The notes beneath the pieces are model-generated. The model was not told the origin of the DNA and did no database searches. It saw nothing but the letters and a program-made list of their open reading frames with translations. A stretch of 64,000 bases of DNA, from NCBI GenBank assembly GCA_016929065.1, contig JAFGJO010000054.1:1-64000 (forward strand), written 5' to 3'. This DNA is from Spirochaetales bacterium. GTDB lineage: Bacteria; Spirochaetota; Spirochaetia; SZUA-6; RPPD01. Made by a program: the position numbers and the translations under genes. Positions 29,001-36,792 of the stretch are shown piece by piece. Positions within the stretch are counted from its first letter, which is position 1, and the number at the start of each line of letters is the position of its first letter.

Positions 29001-31395
29001 TATATTCATTATTTTGGGCAAGACGGTGGGTCCGGAGAAAACTGTCAATTTCCTTAATATCAAGTTTTGCAGGATCAGATTTCTTTTTCCCGAACGCCTC
29101 AACAAACCGGATCATCGCCTCAAGACGTTCTATCGTGGTTTTTTCAAGCCCTATTTCTTTTTGAAGCCGGCCTGCCTGCGCTGAATCCTTTATTACCCCG
29201 GAAGCCTCGCTTTCCATTTTCGATACCAGTTTCCGCCGCAGGGAAAGCTCCTCGGTTCCGCGTTCAATGAAGTAGTCAACTTTATCTTCACTGTTTACTG
29301 CTTCGCTTATTTCACTTTTAATGGCCTGGGATGATTTTAAAAGCAATGAATCAGCAAAGGTCATCAGCTCATGGCGTTCCCGAATGTATTCTTCGATGGT
29401 CCGACAGGCATCGATATGACAGTACTGGAAAAGGATTTTCAGCACATCTTCCCCGGCAGGAACGTATTTGTCAATTTTAAACCGGTGAACGGCATTCTTG
29501 AAATCAAGGAAGGTAGCGATTCCTGTAACGTTTTTGTTGAACCGCGTACTGCTTTCACGGTCCAGAATCTTCAAAACAAATGTATTGCCATACCGTCTCG
29601 CTTCCAGCCTGTATTTTCCCGCCTGTATTTCCGGTGCAACAAATTCCCCTGCGCCGAGCCGCGAGACAAACTGGCCGCGTAATCGCCTCTCGGCCGCTCC
29701 CCAGGACAGATATTTTTCCAGTTCCCTTTTCACCGCTGCCGGCTCATTTTTATACTGGCTCATGAACCCGTACACGTCCTCACGGGTCATGGTGCTCAGT
29801 TTTTTGGAAAGACAGACTCCGTCTGATTTTCGGATCTGCAGAAAATAGTTTTTCAGAAACTCCAGGGTGAGTTTCGCGTTCAGCAGAAAATAATAATCGA
29901 TCAGACTGCTTGACAGTTTCCCGGCAAACGCCAGATCCATCGCAGGATTTATCTTCTTGTTGATCTCTATAAATGCCTCAGGAGATATCATTTTTTCTTC
30001 GGCAATATGCTTCACGACCGAATGAAGCAGCGAATATCTTTTTCCGCCGGGTTTTGCCACCAGTTCATCAATATTTTTTTTGAAATGGACAGTGAAATCG
30101 GCGATACGCGCCTGTATTTTTTTTGCATCGTTTTCAAGCATGATATCGATTTCGGAGAATGAAAAGCTTTTTCGAAGCTGAACAAGAACAGTCTCAAGAA
30201 ATTTGTTTTCTATTTTAAACTGCACTTCCTTGATTTGCCGGCAAACATACTGATACACCGCATTTGCTTCAGGAATCTGCTTTGCGGTTTCAACACACAA
30301 TTTGTATTTATCGGTAAACCCGATGTTATATGCATAGACGAGCCGGAGCTGGCCGTCGAAATCCCGGGGGAGATGAATATCCTGTCCTTTTTTTTCAAGG
30401 TCCTGCTCAACAGAAATTATTGTTCTGTCCAGTTCATCAGACATGCCGTTTGGAATCGGAGCATCATGCATCCATTTTTTGAAAAGCTGGCGGTTTAAAG
30501 GGAACTTAATAAGTTTTAATATATTCACCAAAGGCGCATTGAGCAGAAGATCGAAAAGCCCGGCCACTTCATCAATATAGGCGCCGCCCGCTTCGGTAAA
30601 TGCTGCTGATTTGGAAAGGAATGTCCCAAGATCACGGACCCCTGCAAGTTCGGCGAGTTCTTTTCTGCCTGCTTCAATGCTGGAATCATGTTCATCCTGT
30701 GCCCCGGCCTCGTCAAGCAATGCATTGAGCAGTTCTTCCATAGGCTTGAGATGATTTTTAAACCGGGGATCGAGCAGCAAATAGCTTTGAATAACTTTCC
30801 GCATCGATCTGCGGGAAAGCAATTTTTTGTTTTCATTAAAAACCGATTTGATTGTTTCGTCGGAGACACCGAGCGACTTTATTTTTTCGGCGATCGCAAT
30901 TGAATGTGCACAATTAAAAATAAATGCAGCGTGGACACGTTTTACCGGATGGGAGTCGCGGAGACCCGACAGCTGCTCTGCAGTCCGAAGCAGGGCCGTT
31001 CCCTCGTTTTGTTTTACCATCGGAACAAGGTTTCCCATAACGATCTCTGGAAACTGTTTTCCGTTTCTGTCTCTTGAAAGAATTTTCCTGGCGGCCTCGC
31101 GGGCCATTCGTGATATATCCCGGTCGATCGCTGCGAGCCTGCCGGACAATCCAATCCTTTCAAAAAACGTGAGCGAGGCAAGGGCCTTGCTCCCCTCTTC
31201 AATGCAAATCTGTCTGTCTTCAAGGGACGACAAAGCATCAACGACTGCTGCGAGTTTTGCCTTTGGATGTTCATCAAAATATGCCTTGAGCAGGCTGGCC
31301 TTTTGAGAATGTGCTGTCACATGGGAGAACTCTCCTGCAAACTCCCGCAGAGACAAAAATGCTGAAGGACGCGAATGCGTTGTCTCATGATTCAT
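26086..31395 (-). CDS. Giant helical cytoplasmic protein of unknown function
   Basis: A 1769-residue protein with no signal peptide or membrane segment. Residues 1 to about 1260 are almost wholly alpha-helical, with heptad-rich stretches near 720-790 and 935-985. Around 1265-1355 comes a Lys/Glu/Gln/Ala linker (TEQEKNQQQEAKTTAASTKE). A second helical block (about 1360-1610) follows, then a basic, Ser/Pro-rich linker with RSEDRKNGQISRSREPRRES. The final 80 residues form a compact domain that includes YIKRMYKQKSDFFIPFEGKK. No ATPase, nuclease or DNA-binding motif was found, so it is not an SMC or AAA protein. It faces the GntR-trpBA operon across a 170-base divergent region. No function can be given. 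Confidence 0.75.
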   Translation of the reverse strand: MNHETTHSRPSAFLSLREFAGEFSHVTAHSQKASLLKAYFDEHPKAKLAAVVDALSSLEDRQICIEEGSKALASLTFFERIGLSGRLAAIDRDISRMAREAARKILSRDRNGKQFPEIVMGNLVPMVKQNEGTALLRTAEQLSGLRDSHPVKRVHAAFIFNCAHSIAIAEKIKSLGVSDETIKSVFNENKKLLSRRSMRKVIQSYLLLDPRFKNHLKPMEELLNALLDEAGAQDEHDSSIEAGRKELAELAGVRDLGTFLSKSAAFTEAGGAYIDEVAGLFDLLLNAPLVNILKLIKFPLNRQLFKKWMHDAPIPNGMSDELDRTIISVEQDLEKKGQDIHLPRDFDGQLRLVYAYNIGFTDKYKLCVETAKQIPEANAVYQYVCRQIKEVQFKIENKFLETVLVQLRKSFSFSEIDIMLENDAKKIQARIADFTVHFKKNIDELVAKPGGKRYSLLHSVVKHIAEEKMISPEAFIEINKKINPAMDLAFAGKLSSSLIDYYFLLNAKLTLEFLKNYFLQIRKSDGVCLSKKLSTMTREDVYGFMSQYKNEPAAVKRELEKYLSWGAAERRLRGQFVSRLGAGEFVAPEIQAGKYRLEARRYGNTFVLKILDRESSTRFNKNVTGIATFLDFKNAVHRFKIDKYVPAGEDVLKILFQYCHIDACRTIEEYIRERHELMTFADSLLLKSSQAIKSEISEAVNSEDKVDYFIERGTEELSLRRKLVSKMESEASGVIKDSAQAGRLQKEIGLEKTTIERLEAMIRFVEAFGKKKSDPAKLDIKEIDSFLRTHRLAQNNEYIADKKRSCEKVIESEESVPASLAKALEYLNTMPDIQPLKIPDPVVSDEVTVDIVMNAVRDYILFHAVEDNITFFEQLLHQCSKEKELRSEFIGNHEKDRGRNADLVKTELAYQRTALSQLQEIEEIVGKEIAQFREVEKLNSEADAELEKIIAAGSTQDDTARSEAAQKALSAVGDETIRMTAASKLLMAADSESVEDWTVRALEKSSIDRFKILASLYRVLDAQQDYEVKIKLIDDFIAYLAENKKEIFHALKSLLDIQRERIAAEYENRKIKISDMWKMINGNETREGKMSCINELLKNPQMRLYWPYCAQIRDGLLTENIGEFLGRNTALPVSEQLELIQKIQLFGSDAYNIPAVAQMFSFKEMELQARQKIYQPETKAVFSKNTFLLLEKSRENKSGVCNAMDNDAYDRECRSVEEKFRAHGIEDSKIKSYIKKNLSSPKAVSHFSSVTKRQKTPPVESAIKTERMTTQQAESAAMPKIRKDTAEPKDKKAPESDASQKEPHKTEQEKNQQQEAKTTAASTKEKKEPKQQLSFEEALMKLGADIEEDEKKIVRRAELLIQDARAEEAASLIQEEAGKMAGEGRHRDMAKFLSVCTWNDVISKNKKVRETVQSTLLEKKSEIIAAAEKQIPPPAEPAAQPEPHHVKEGGMAGLLHALETQPDCTTIDAFGTAYGFSGEEMPRLKKIIPELAKQGSFVYVPDRGLVLGKGMLKPLIHRLFDELMNTKTVGIDPRILKAAWDHIRSSMAFDQQLVMLGVSSKEERTELLRELEQLLNPRDMFKKADPRKKAAASLRAQKKSAESPQEEKPGEHPSPSGKDRSEDRKNGQISRSREPRRESFFGSKKGKAPASKKTEKQKVQKYSEVARKYISQSYAPLISSYIKRMYKQKSDFFIPFEGKKQYYTREVLRHAIEGILRKDISGNHHLDLLDSIRRDKELFPLIISELFEPHTVDGQTVYFPRFIKGKVQL

Positions 31396-31525
31396 CGCCT
31401 GTGCCCCTGTTGGAGTATGCGGAGAGACATCGATCCCCTGTCTATGGAAATGTGATACATAATCATTCTTCCTTCAATGATAAGAGATAAAATAAAGAAA
31501 ACAAGAAACAAATTAAATTGCAACT

Positions 31526-31558
31526 TGTCTTGACATCTTTACAACTTTCTGTTATATT
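31526..31558 (+). promoter_or_regulatory. Promoter and likely operator of the gntR-trpBA operon
   Basis: A perfect -35 box TTGACA (31530-31535), a 17-base spacer and a -10 box TATATT (31553-31558) are present. The -35 box overlaps a perfect inverted repeat TGTC-TT-GACA (31526-31535), which resembles the TGGTCTAGACCA sites of HutC/DasR-type GntR proteins. Transcription would begin at or next to the ATG at 31566, giving a leaderless message. Confidence 0.65.
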
Positions 31559-31565
31559 TTATTCC

Positions 31566-32288
31566 ATGATACACCAGCAATCGCCGGTACCGTTATACCG
31601 GCAGCTCGCCCTCACCATCGAACAACAAATCGATGCAGGTGTTTATACACCCGGCGGCCGGATTCCGTCTGAACACGACCTGGTCCGGGCCTACTCACTC
31701 GGTCGGCCGACAGTCCGACAGGCTCTTGAGTATCTTGTCCGGCAGGGCCGGGTCATCAAAATACAGGGAAAGGGAACGTTTGTCTGCGAAAAAACCGAGG
31801 CAATCGACCTTTTTTCTTTGGCAGGAACGAGCGCGGCCTTTCTCGAAAAAGGGATTTCAGTGGAACGGCGGCTTTTGGGCAATGCGCATATCATTTCGGT
31901 TTCCGGAACCAGACAGCAACCTTTTTCCGGCAAAGATGCCCTGTTCCTCCAGCGTATCTTTTTTGTCAAAAAGAATCCGATTCTGGCTGACGAACTGTGG
32001 ATCGACCATCTTTTTTTCCCCGGAATCGAAACAACAGATTTTTCCGATACATCGTTGTCCGCGGTAATCAGACAGCGATATTTCATGACGCCTGATACGT
32101 GTGCACAGACATTCAGTCTTGAGGTCCCGCCCGATTCGTTCCGGAAAAAGCTGCAGACAGGCGATAATCAGCCGTTGCTGCTGGTAAAACGATCGCTTGG
32201 CTTCGGCGGGCATGCACACGCAATATATTCACATCTGTGGTGCAGAACAGACATGTATCAGTTTTCACAAACAATAAAAGGAAAATAA
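31566..32288 (+). CDS. GntR-family regulator, HutC/UTRA type
   Basis: A 240-residue regulator. The N-terminal winged helix begins PVPLYRQLALTIEQQIDAG and carries the recognition part SEHDLVRAYSLGRPTVRQAL. A UTRA ligand domain follows from about residue 85 (LQRIFFVKKNPILADELWID), as in HutC and DasR regulators. The ATG at 31566 is chosen because it gives the normal N-terminus; the open frame upstream to 31518 crosses the promoter. A likely operator overlaps the -35 box, so it may control itself and the trpB-trpA genes that follow after 9 bases. UTRA domains often bind small sugars or amino acid derivatives; the ligand here is unknown. Confidence 0.88.
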   Translation: MIHQQSPVPLYRQLALTIEQQIDAGVYTPGGRIPSEHDLVRAYSLGRPTVRQALEYLVRQGRVIKIQGKGTFVCEKTEAIDLFSLAGTSAAFLEKGISVERRLLGNAHIISVSGTRQQPFSGKDALFLQRIFFVKKNPILADELWIDHLFFPGIETTDFSDTSLSAVIRQRYFMTPDTCAQTFSLEVPPDSFRKKLQTGDNQPLLLVKRSLGFGGHAHAIYSHLWCRTDMYQFSQTIKGK

Positions 32289-32297
32289 GGAGGCTCT

Positions 32298-33533
32298 ATG
32301 GCAGCCCATAAAGGATATTTTGGAGAATTCGGAGGACAATTTCTTCCAGAAATTCTGCATGCAACGATCACCGGACTGGAACAGGTCTTTGAAACGGCAA
32401 AACACGACCCGGGATTCTGGAAAGAGTATGAGACGCTCATGCAGAACTACTCATGCCGGCCCACACCCCTCACCTTTGCAGAGAACCTTACAAAATATTT
32501 TAACGGGGCGCAAATCTGGGTCAAGCGCGAAGACCTCAACCACACAGGATCACACAAACTTAACAACGTCATGGGACAGGGATTGCTTGTCAAACGGATG
32601 AAAAAAACACGCGTCATCGCCGAGACTGGTGCAGGGCAGCACGGGGTTGCCACTGCAACCATGGCGGCAAAATTCGGATTTGAATGCACGATTTACATGG
32701 GCGAGGTCGATGTCCTGCGCCAGCGGCCGAATGTGTTCTGGATGGAGCGGCTTGGCGCGACGGTGGTACCGGTAAAAACAGGGAGCCGTATCCTGAAAGA
32801 TGCGATCAATGAAGCGCTCCGCGACTGGGTGGGCAATATGGACACTACACACTATGTGCTTGGTACTGCCTGCGGGGCCCACCCGTTCCCTGAAATGGTG
32901 ACATGGTTTCAGTCAATTGTCGGTATTGAAACGAAAAAACAGATACTCGAAGCGACAGGAAAACTTCCCGACCGTGTGTATGCATGTGTCGGCGGCGGGT
33001 CAAATGCCATGGGAATATTCTCGGGATTCCTGAAGGATACAGCAGTCGAATGTGTGGGAATTGAAGCAGGCGGCCGGGGCATCGCCACCGGAGAGCATGC
33101 AACCCGTCTGGCTTCTCCTGATGCGAGTATCGGTGTGTCACAGGGCTATAAGACTTTTTTTCTACAAGACGATGACGGCCAGATGAAGGAAACCCATTCG
33201 GTTGCAGCCGGCCTTGATTATGTGGGCGTTTCACCGATTTTAAGTCATTTAAAAGAAACCGGCCGCGTGCGGTTTGAATCAGCAACAGATGCCGAGGTCA
33301 TAACTGCTCTCTCTTTGGCGGTCAAAAAAGAAGGCCTCATTCCGGCGCTTGAATCGTCTCATGCGTTTGCCGGCGCATTCCGGGAAGTATCACAGATGGC
33401 CCCCGAACAAATTATCATTATCAATCAGTCGGGCCGCGGCGACAAAGACATTTTTACGATTGCCGATGCATTACATGATCCAAAATGGAGAGACTATATC
33501 AAAGACAAGGCGGGAGAATACAATGCTTCGTGA
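32298..33533 (+). CDS. trpB: Tryptophan synthase beta chain
   Basis: A 411-residue PLP enzyme that joins indole and serine to make tryptophan. It opens GYFGEFGGQFLPEIL, as usual for TrpB, and the PLP lysine lies in HTGSHKLNN. The glycine-rich phosphate loop is CVGGGSNAMG and the catalytic Glu is in AETGAGQHGVA. Length is normal for the TrpB1 class. An AGGAGG site lies six bases before the ATG. It overlaps trpA by 11 bases, so the alpha and beta chains should be made together. No other trp genes are present in the window; the pair follows a GntR regulator. Confidence 0.97.
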   Translation: MAAHKGYFGEFGGQFLPEILHATITGLEQVFETAKHDPGFWKEYETLMQNYSCRPTPLTFAENLTKYFNGAQIWVKREDLNHTGSHKLNNVMGQGLLVKRMKKTRVIAETGAGQHGVATATMAAKFGFECTIYMGEVDVLRQRPNVFWMERLGATVVPVKTGSRILKDAINEALRDWVGNMDTTHYVLGTACGAHPFPEMVTWFQSIVGIETKKQILEATGKLPDRVYACVGGGSNAMGIFSGFLKDTAVECVGIEAGGRGIATGEHATRLASPDASIGVSQGYKTFFLQDDDGQMKETHSVAAGLDYVGVSPILSHLKETGRVRFESATDAEVITALSLAVKKEGLIPALESSHAFAGAFREVSQMAPEQIIIINQSGRGDKDIFTIADALHDPKWRDYIKDKAGEYNAS

Positions 33534-34284
33534 CTATATTGAAAAGAAAAGGGTTGAAAAAAAGATACTCATCATGACACACATTGTCATCGGTGCTCCT
33601 GATCTGGAGACCTCATATCAGACCGTCAAAGCAATGGTTGAAGCTGGCGTTGATATAATGGAACTCCAGATTCCTTTTTCCGAACCGGTTGCAGACGGGC
33701 CGGTAATTTTGGCTGCCAATCAAACCGCCCTGGACAGGAAAGTTACTGTCGGGCAGTGTATTGATTTCGCAGAGCGTGTCGCAAAAGAGTTTCCCGTTCC
33801 ATTTCTGTTTATGAGCTATTACAATATTGTTTTCAAATACGGGGTGAATAAATTTGCAGAAATGATGAGTGCAAAGGGATTGAAAGGCGCAATCGTCCCG
33901 GACCTCCCTCATGAAGAAGCAGCACAATATCTTGCGGCGATGAAAAAATACCATCTTGATCCCATTTTTCTATATGCACCCACCACATCCGATTCACGGA
34001 TGAAAGAGATATCCTCCCATGCGTCCGGGTTTATCTATTGTGTGGCGCGCAAGGGCGTGACCGGTGTTGACACCAGCTTTTCTTCTGATCTTGATGAGTA
34101 CCTCCAACGCGCCCATACTTCGACAGATCTGCCTTTGGCTCTCGGCTTTGGTGTACAGGAAAAAGCTGATGTGGATTTCCTGAAAGGAAAAGCTGATATT
34201 GCAATCATCGGGACGCAGAGTCTGCGCGTGCTTGCAGAAAAAGGGGTTGCCGGCGTGAAAAAGTTTATTGCGGGAATGCAGTAA
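33523..34284 (+). CDS. trpA: Tryptophan synthase alpha chain (divergent)
   Basis: A 253-residue TIM-barrel enzyme that releases indole from indole-3-glycerol phosphate. The two catalytic acids are kept: Glu in MELQIPFSEP and Asp in VADGP. The surrounding motif is divergent, because family members usually read ELGIPFSDPLADGP. The phosphate-binding GVTGVD and GFGVQ motifs are present, but the usual GSA near the end is replaced by IIGTQSLRV. The protein is also about 15 residues shorter than typical. The ATG at 33523 (MLRDYIEKKR) has GGGAG upstream and overlaps trpB by 11 bases. The changes may reflect altered activity or subunit contact, but the residues needed for catalysis remain. Confidence 0.92.
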   Translation: MLRDYIEKKRVEKKILIMTHIVIGAPDLETSYQTVKAMVEAGVDIMELQIPFSEPVADGPVILAANQTALDRKVTVGQCIDFAERVAKEFPVPFLFMSYYNIVFKYGVNKFAEMMSAKGLKGAIVPDLPHEEAAQYLAAMKKYHLDPIFLYAPTTSDSRMKEISSHASGFIYCVARKGVTGVDTSFSSDLDEYLQRAHTSTDLPLALGFGVQEKADVDFLKGKADIAIIGTQSLRVLAEKGVAGVKKFIAGMQ

Positions 34285-34573
34285 GGATAAAAGGACTCTC
34301 GCCTGAAATACGTAAAGGCCGAAAAAGAAAAAACCGATTGAAATGAATGCCTTCGAGGGCTATACTTTGATCATGATTATCTTGCGTTTCGCACAGCCAT
34401 CCTGCAGAATGGCTGATTCATAAAAATAAAGATGAGGAATCTGCCATTGAACTTCAAACCGTCTACCCCTCTCCTGTCAATGCTGAAAAAAAGATATTTC
34501 ATTGTAAAACTGAAACCAGGTGATTTTTTATTGAAACATGCTGCACAGGATTTTATGGAGAAGAGAAAAATTC
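34285..34573. other. Intergenic region with possible coding remnants
   Basis: This gap of nearly 300 bases separates trpA from the nucleotidyltransferase gene. Short frames read like protein fragments, for example LYFDHDYLAFRTAILQNG in one frame (about 34345-34411) and ESAIELQTVYPSPVNAEKK in another (about 34436-34525), each ended by a stop. No intact start, ribosome site or terminator was seen. It may be the remains of a decayed gene. Confidence 0.35.
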
Positions 34574-35077
34574 ATGGAAGAAACCGAACTCTTTAAATTG
34601 CTTGAACAAAAAGAGATGCCCTTTGTCCTGATCGGGGGGACAGCCTTGTCGGTGTACGGGTCGCTTCGCGTAACGATCGACACAGATATTGCGATAAGGA
34701 CCCTGGATGTCGACCATATAATTGCTGTATTTTATGAATGTGGATACAAAATGGTTACCAGTGTCGATAAAAACCAGTTTCCTGTTTTCACGGATACCGC
34801 GCAAACGGCAATCAGGTTTGCTGAAAAAAACAACTGGGGTTTTCTTAAATTCATTGGACACGCTCTGGAATTCGATGCGCTCTATGATATTCCCATTCCG
34901 TTCGCCCAATTATACAAGGATGCGGAAATAAGGACAATCGAAGACATCAATATTCGGATCGCGTCTCTAAAACATCTTAAAATCATGAAAGAAAAATCCC
35001 TGCTGACTCGTGATGATCCGGAAAAGAAAAAAATGGATGAACTCGATCTGAAATTTATCCGCACACTCATGCAGTGA
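34574..35077 (+). CDS. Nucleotidyltransferase-fold protein (AbiEii/DUF6036-like)
   Basis: A 167-residue protein with the nucleotidyltransferase signature GGTALSVYGSLRVTIDTDIA near residues 20-40. The Gly-Gly-Thr-Ala and Asp-x-Asp pattern fits the small NTase families used in AbiEii, MNT and related toxin-antitoxin systems. The C-terminal half has ASLKHLKIMKEKSLLTRDDP, a pattern shared by this group. The ATG at 34574 is chosen over the earlier frame start for its AGAGAA site. No HEPN or antitoxin partner is adjacent, so it is not part of a complete pair here. The substrate is unknown. Confidence 0.75.
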   Translation: MEETELFKLLEQKEMPFVLIGGTALSVYGSLRVTIDTDIAIRTLDVDHIIAVFYECGYKMVTSVDKNQFPVFTDTAQTAIRFAEKNNWGFLKFIGHALEFDALYDIPIPFAQLYKDAEIRTIEDINIRIASLKHLKIMKEKSLLTRDDPEKKKMDELDLKFIRTLMQ

Positions 35078-35182
35078 CAGGTGTTACAGAACAAACAGAA
35101 ATCCTGAACTTTTTGGCTTTGCCGATTGCCGACGTGCGTGAAACATGTTTTGCCCCTTCCTTATTCACCTGAAAATCATTAT

Positions 35183-35188
35183 TATAAT
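35183..35188 (+). promoter_or_regulatory. -10 box close to the M28 peptidase start
   Basis: A perfect TATAAT lies at 35183-35188, only 11 bases before the ATG at 35200; the upstream -35 region is weak. If used, the message would have a leader of about five bases. No ribosome site precedes the ATG. Confidence 0.4.
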
Positions 35189-35199
35189 AGATACAATAT

Positions 35200-36732
35200 A
35201 TGAAAACAGCTATAAAACGGATTATTCCCTTCATTATCGCAGCTGCAGCTGCCTGCATGTTTTTTAGTGTGTTCTTTGTTTATCTGCTGGCAATAGCCTA
35301 TCCTCCGTATACCCTGTATCAGCACGAACAATACCTTGCATCCGATAACCTGGACGGCCGTTTTGTGGGAACAGCGGGAATCTTCGAGGCAGAGGAATAT
35401 ATTGCCGGGCAGTTTGCACGCGCGGGCATTGATCCGCTGCCCGGTGACGATGATTTTTACCAGGAGTTCACACTTCAACGGTTTGGGTTTGACCGCGGAA
35501 AAACATCATGTTCCATAACCGGTAAACCGGGATCATTCACTATCTCACTTGGGGAGAATTATCGGCCGCTTCCGTTCTCTGATGAGGGTGCTGCAGCCGG
35601 CCCCCTGGTGTTTGCAGGATACGGGATCACCTCCAAAGACGATAACTGGGATGATTACAACGGAATAGACATCAAGGGAAAAATAGCGGTGGTATTCCGG
35701 GGGGAGCCCAAAACCGTATTTAGCGGAACCAGGCCGTCCCGTCACTCCTTTTTCCAGACAAAGGCAAAAAATGCACATTCTCACGGGGCAGCAGGTTTGA
35801 TCATCATCACGACCCCCTTTAATAATGACCGCGGCGAAGATTTCAGACTGGATGAGCGCTACTTTCTTCCCGGAGCGGTTGTTTCCCCGCGCAAACCTGT
35901 TCCGAACAGGAGTTTTCCCTCGATCCAGATATCAACAAATCTGGCAGATAAATTTTTTTCCAGCATGGGAACAACAATCGATAAATGCATAAGGGAGCTC
36001 GACAACAAAACTCCTGCCTCTGAGTTTATCCTGAAAGACTTTTCCGCCGACATTCAGGTATCCATGCTGGAACAGCCGGAAAATATGACTGCCCGCAATG
36101 TGGCCGGGTTTCTTCCCGGCAACGATCCGGAATTGAAAAACGAGTGGATTGTCGTGGGTGCGCACCACGACCACCTTGGTTCCTACGATGGAACCGGCGA
36201 CACAATCTTTAACGGCGCAGACGACAATGCCAGCGGGACAGCAGGGGTGATTGAACTGGCAAGATATTTTGCACCCCGTCAGAATGAATTAAAACGGAGC
36301 ATGGTCTTTGTGACGTTTTCCGCAGAAGAGGTATGGCTGCACGGGTCTGCCGCGTTTCTTGAAAAAGAGCTTCCCGCCGGAGTAAAGATTGCCGCCATGT
36401 GCAACCTGGACATGATCGGCCGCAACCCGGACGGACCGCTGGAAATAATCCGCAGGACCCCCCTCCCCCATTTCACAAAAATTGTCAACGAAGCACAGGC
36501 AAAAACCGGCCAGTTCATTTATTATTATTCTCTTGATTCTGATTATTTCAGCGATGACATGAGTTTTGTAAAAAAGAAAATCCCCACATTATTCTTTTTC
36601 TCGGGGACCCATGAAGATTATCATACTGTTGACGATGAATCCGACAGAATTCTCTATAATGTTTTTTATAAACGGATTGAATATATAAAAGAAATCATCA
36701 GGTTATTGGCCCGCGAGAACCTTTTTGATTAG
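35200..36732 (+). CDS. Membrane-anchored M28 family metallopeptidase with PA domain
   Basis: A 510-residue zinc aminopeptidase-like enzyme. A basic N-terminus and one hydrophobic helix (about residues 8-32) export it, either as an anchor or as a signal. A protease-associated domain (GPLVFAGYGITSKDDNWDDY, then GAAGLIIITTP) covers about residues 125-285. The peptidase core has the zinc ligands in AHHDHLG, the bridging Asp in GADDNASGTAG, Glu-Glu in SAEEVWLHG, Asp in NLDMIGRN and His in EDYHTVDDES. All five sites are intact, so it should be active outside the cytoplasm. It is alone in its transcript, with a -10 box at 35183. Confidence 0.92.
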   Translation: MKTAIKRIIPFIIAAAAACMFFSVFFVYLLAIAYPPYTLYQHEQYLASDNLDGRFVGTAGIFEAEEYIAGQFARAGIDPLPGDDDFYQEFTLQRFGFDRGKTSCSITGKPGSFTISLGENYRPLPFSDEGAAAGPLVFAGYGITSKDDNWDDYNGIDIKGKIAVVFRGEPKTVFSGTRPSRHSFFQTKAKNAHSHGAAGLIIITTPFNNDRGEDFRLDERYFLPGAVVSPRKPVPNRSFPSIQISTNLADKFFSSMGTTIDKCIRELDNKTPASEFILKDFSADIQVSMLEQPENMTARNVAGFLPGNDPELKNEWIVVGAHHDHLGSYDGTGDTIFNGADDNASGTAGVIELARYFAPRQNELKRSMVFVTFSAEEVWLHGSAAFLEKELPAGVKIAAMCNLDMIGRNPDGPLEIIRRTPLPHFTKIVNEAQAKTGQFIYYYSLDSDYFSDDMSFVKKKIPTLFFFSGTHEDYHTVDDESDRILYNVFYKRIEYIKEIIRLLARENLFD

Positions 36733-36747
36733 ATGTTTACAGAAAAA

Positions 36748-36769
36748 CCGGCAGCAGTATCGCTGCCGG
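36748..36769 (-). terminator. Intrinsic terminator for the DUF6263 gene
   Basis: CCGGCAGC (36748-36755) and GCTGCCGG (36762-36769) form an 8-bp stem with a six-base loop. Read on the minus strand it is followed by TTTTTCT. It lies between convergent genes; on the plus strand no T-run follows. Confidence 0.75.
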
Positions 36770-36792
36770 CAACAATTCAACTATTGCGATTT

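Noticed and set aside
30827-31306. 159-codon plus-strand frame opposite the start of the 1769-residue gene
   Set aside because: Composition is that of an antisense frame, and the minus-strand gene is continuous through it.
34574-35077. Complete AbiE or MNT-HEPN toxin-antitoxin system
   Set aside because: Only the nucleotidyltransferase-fold protein is present; no HEPN protein or AbiEi-like antitoxin adjoins it.
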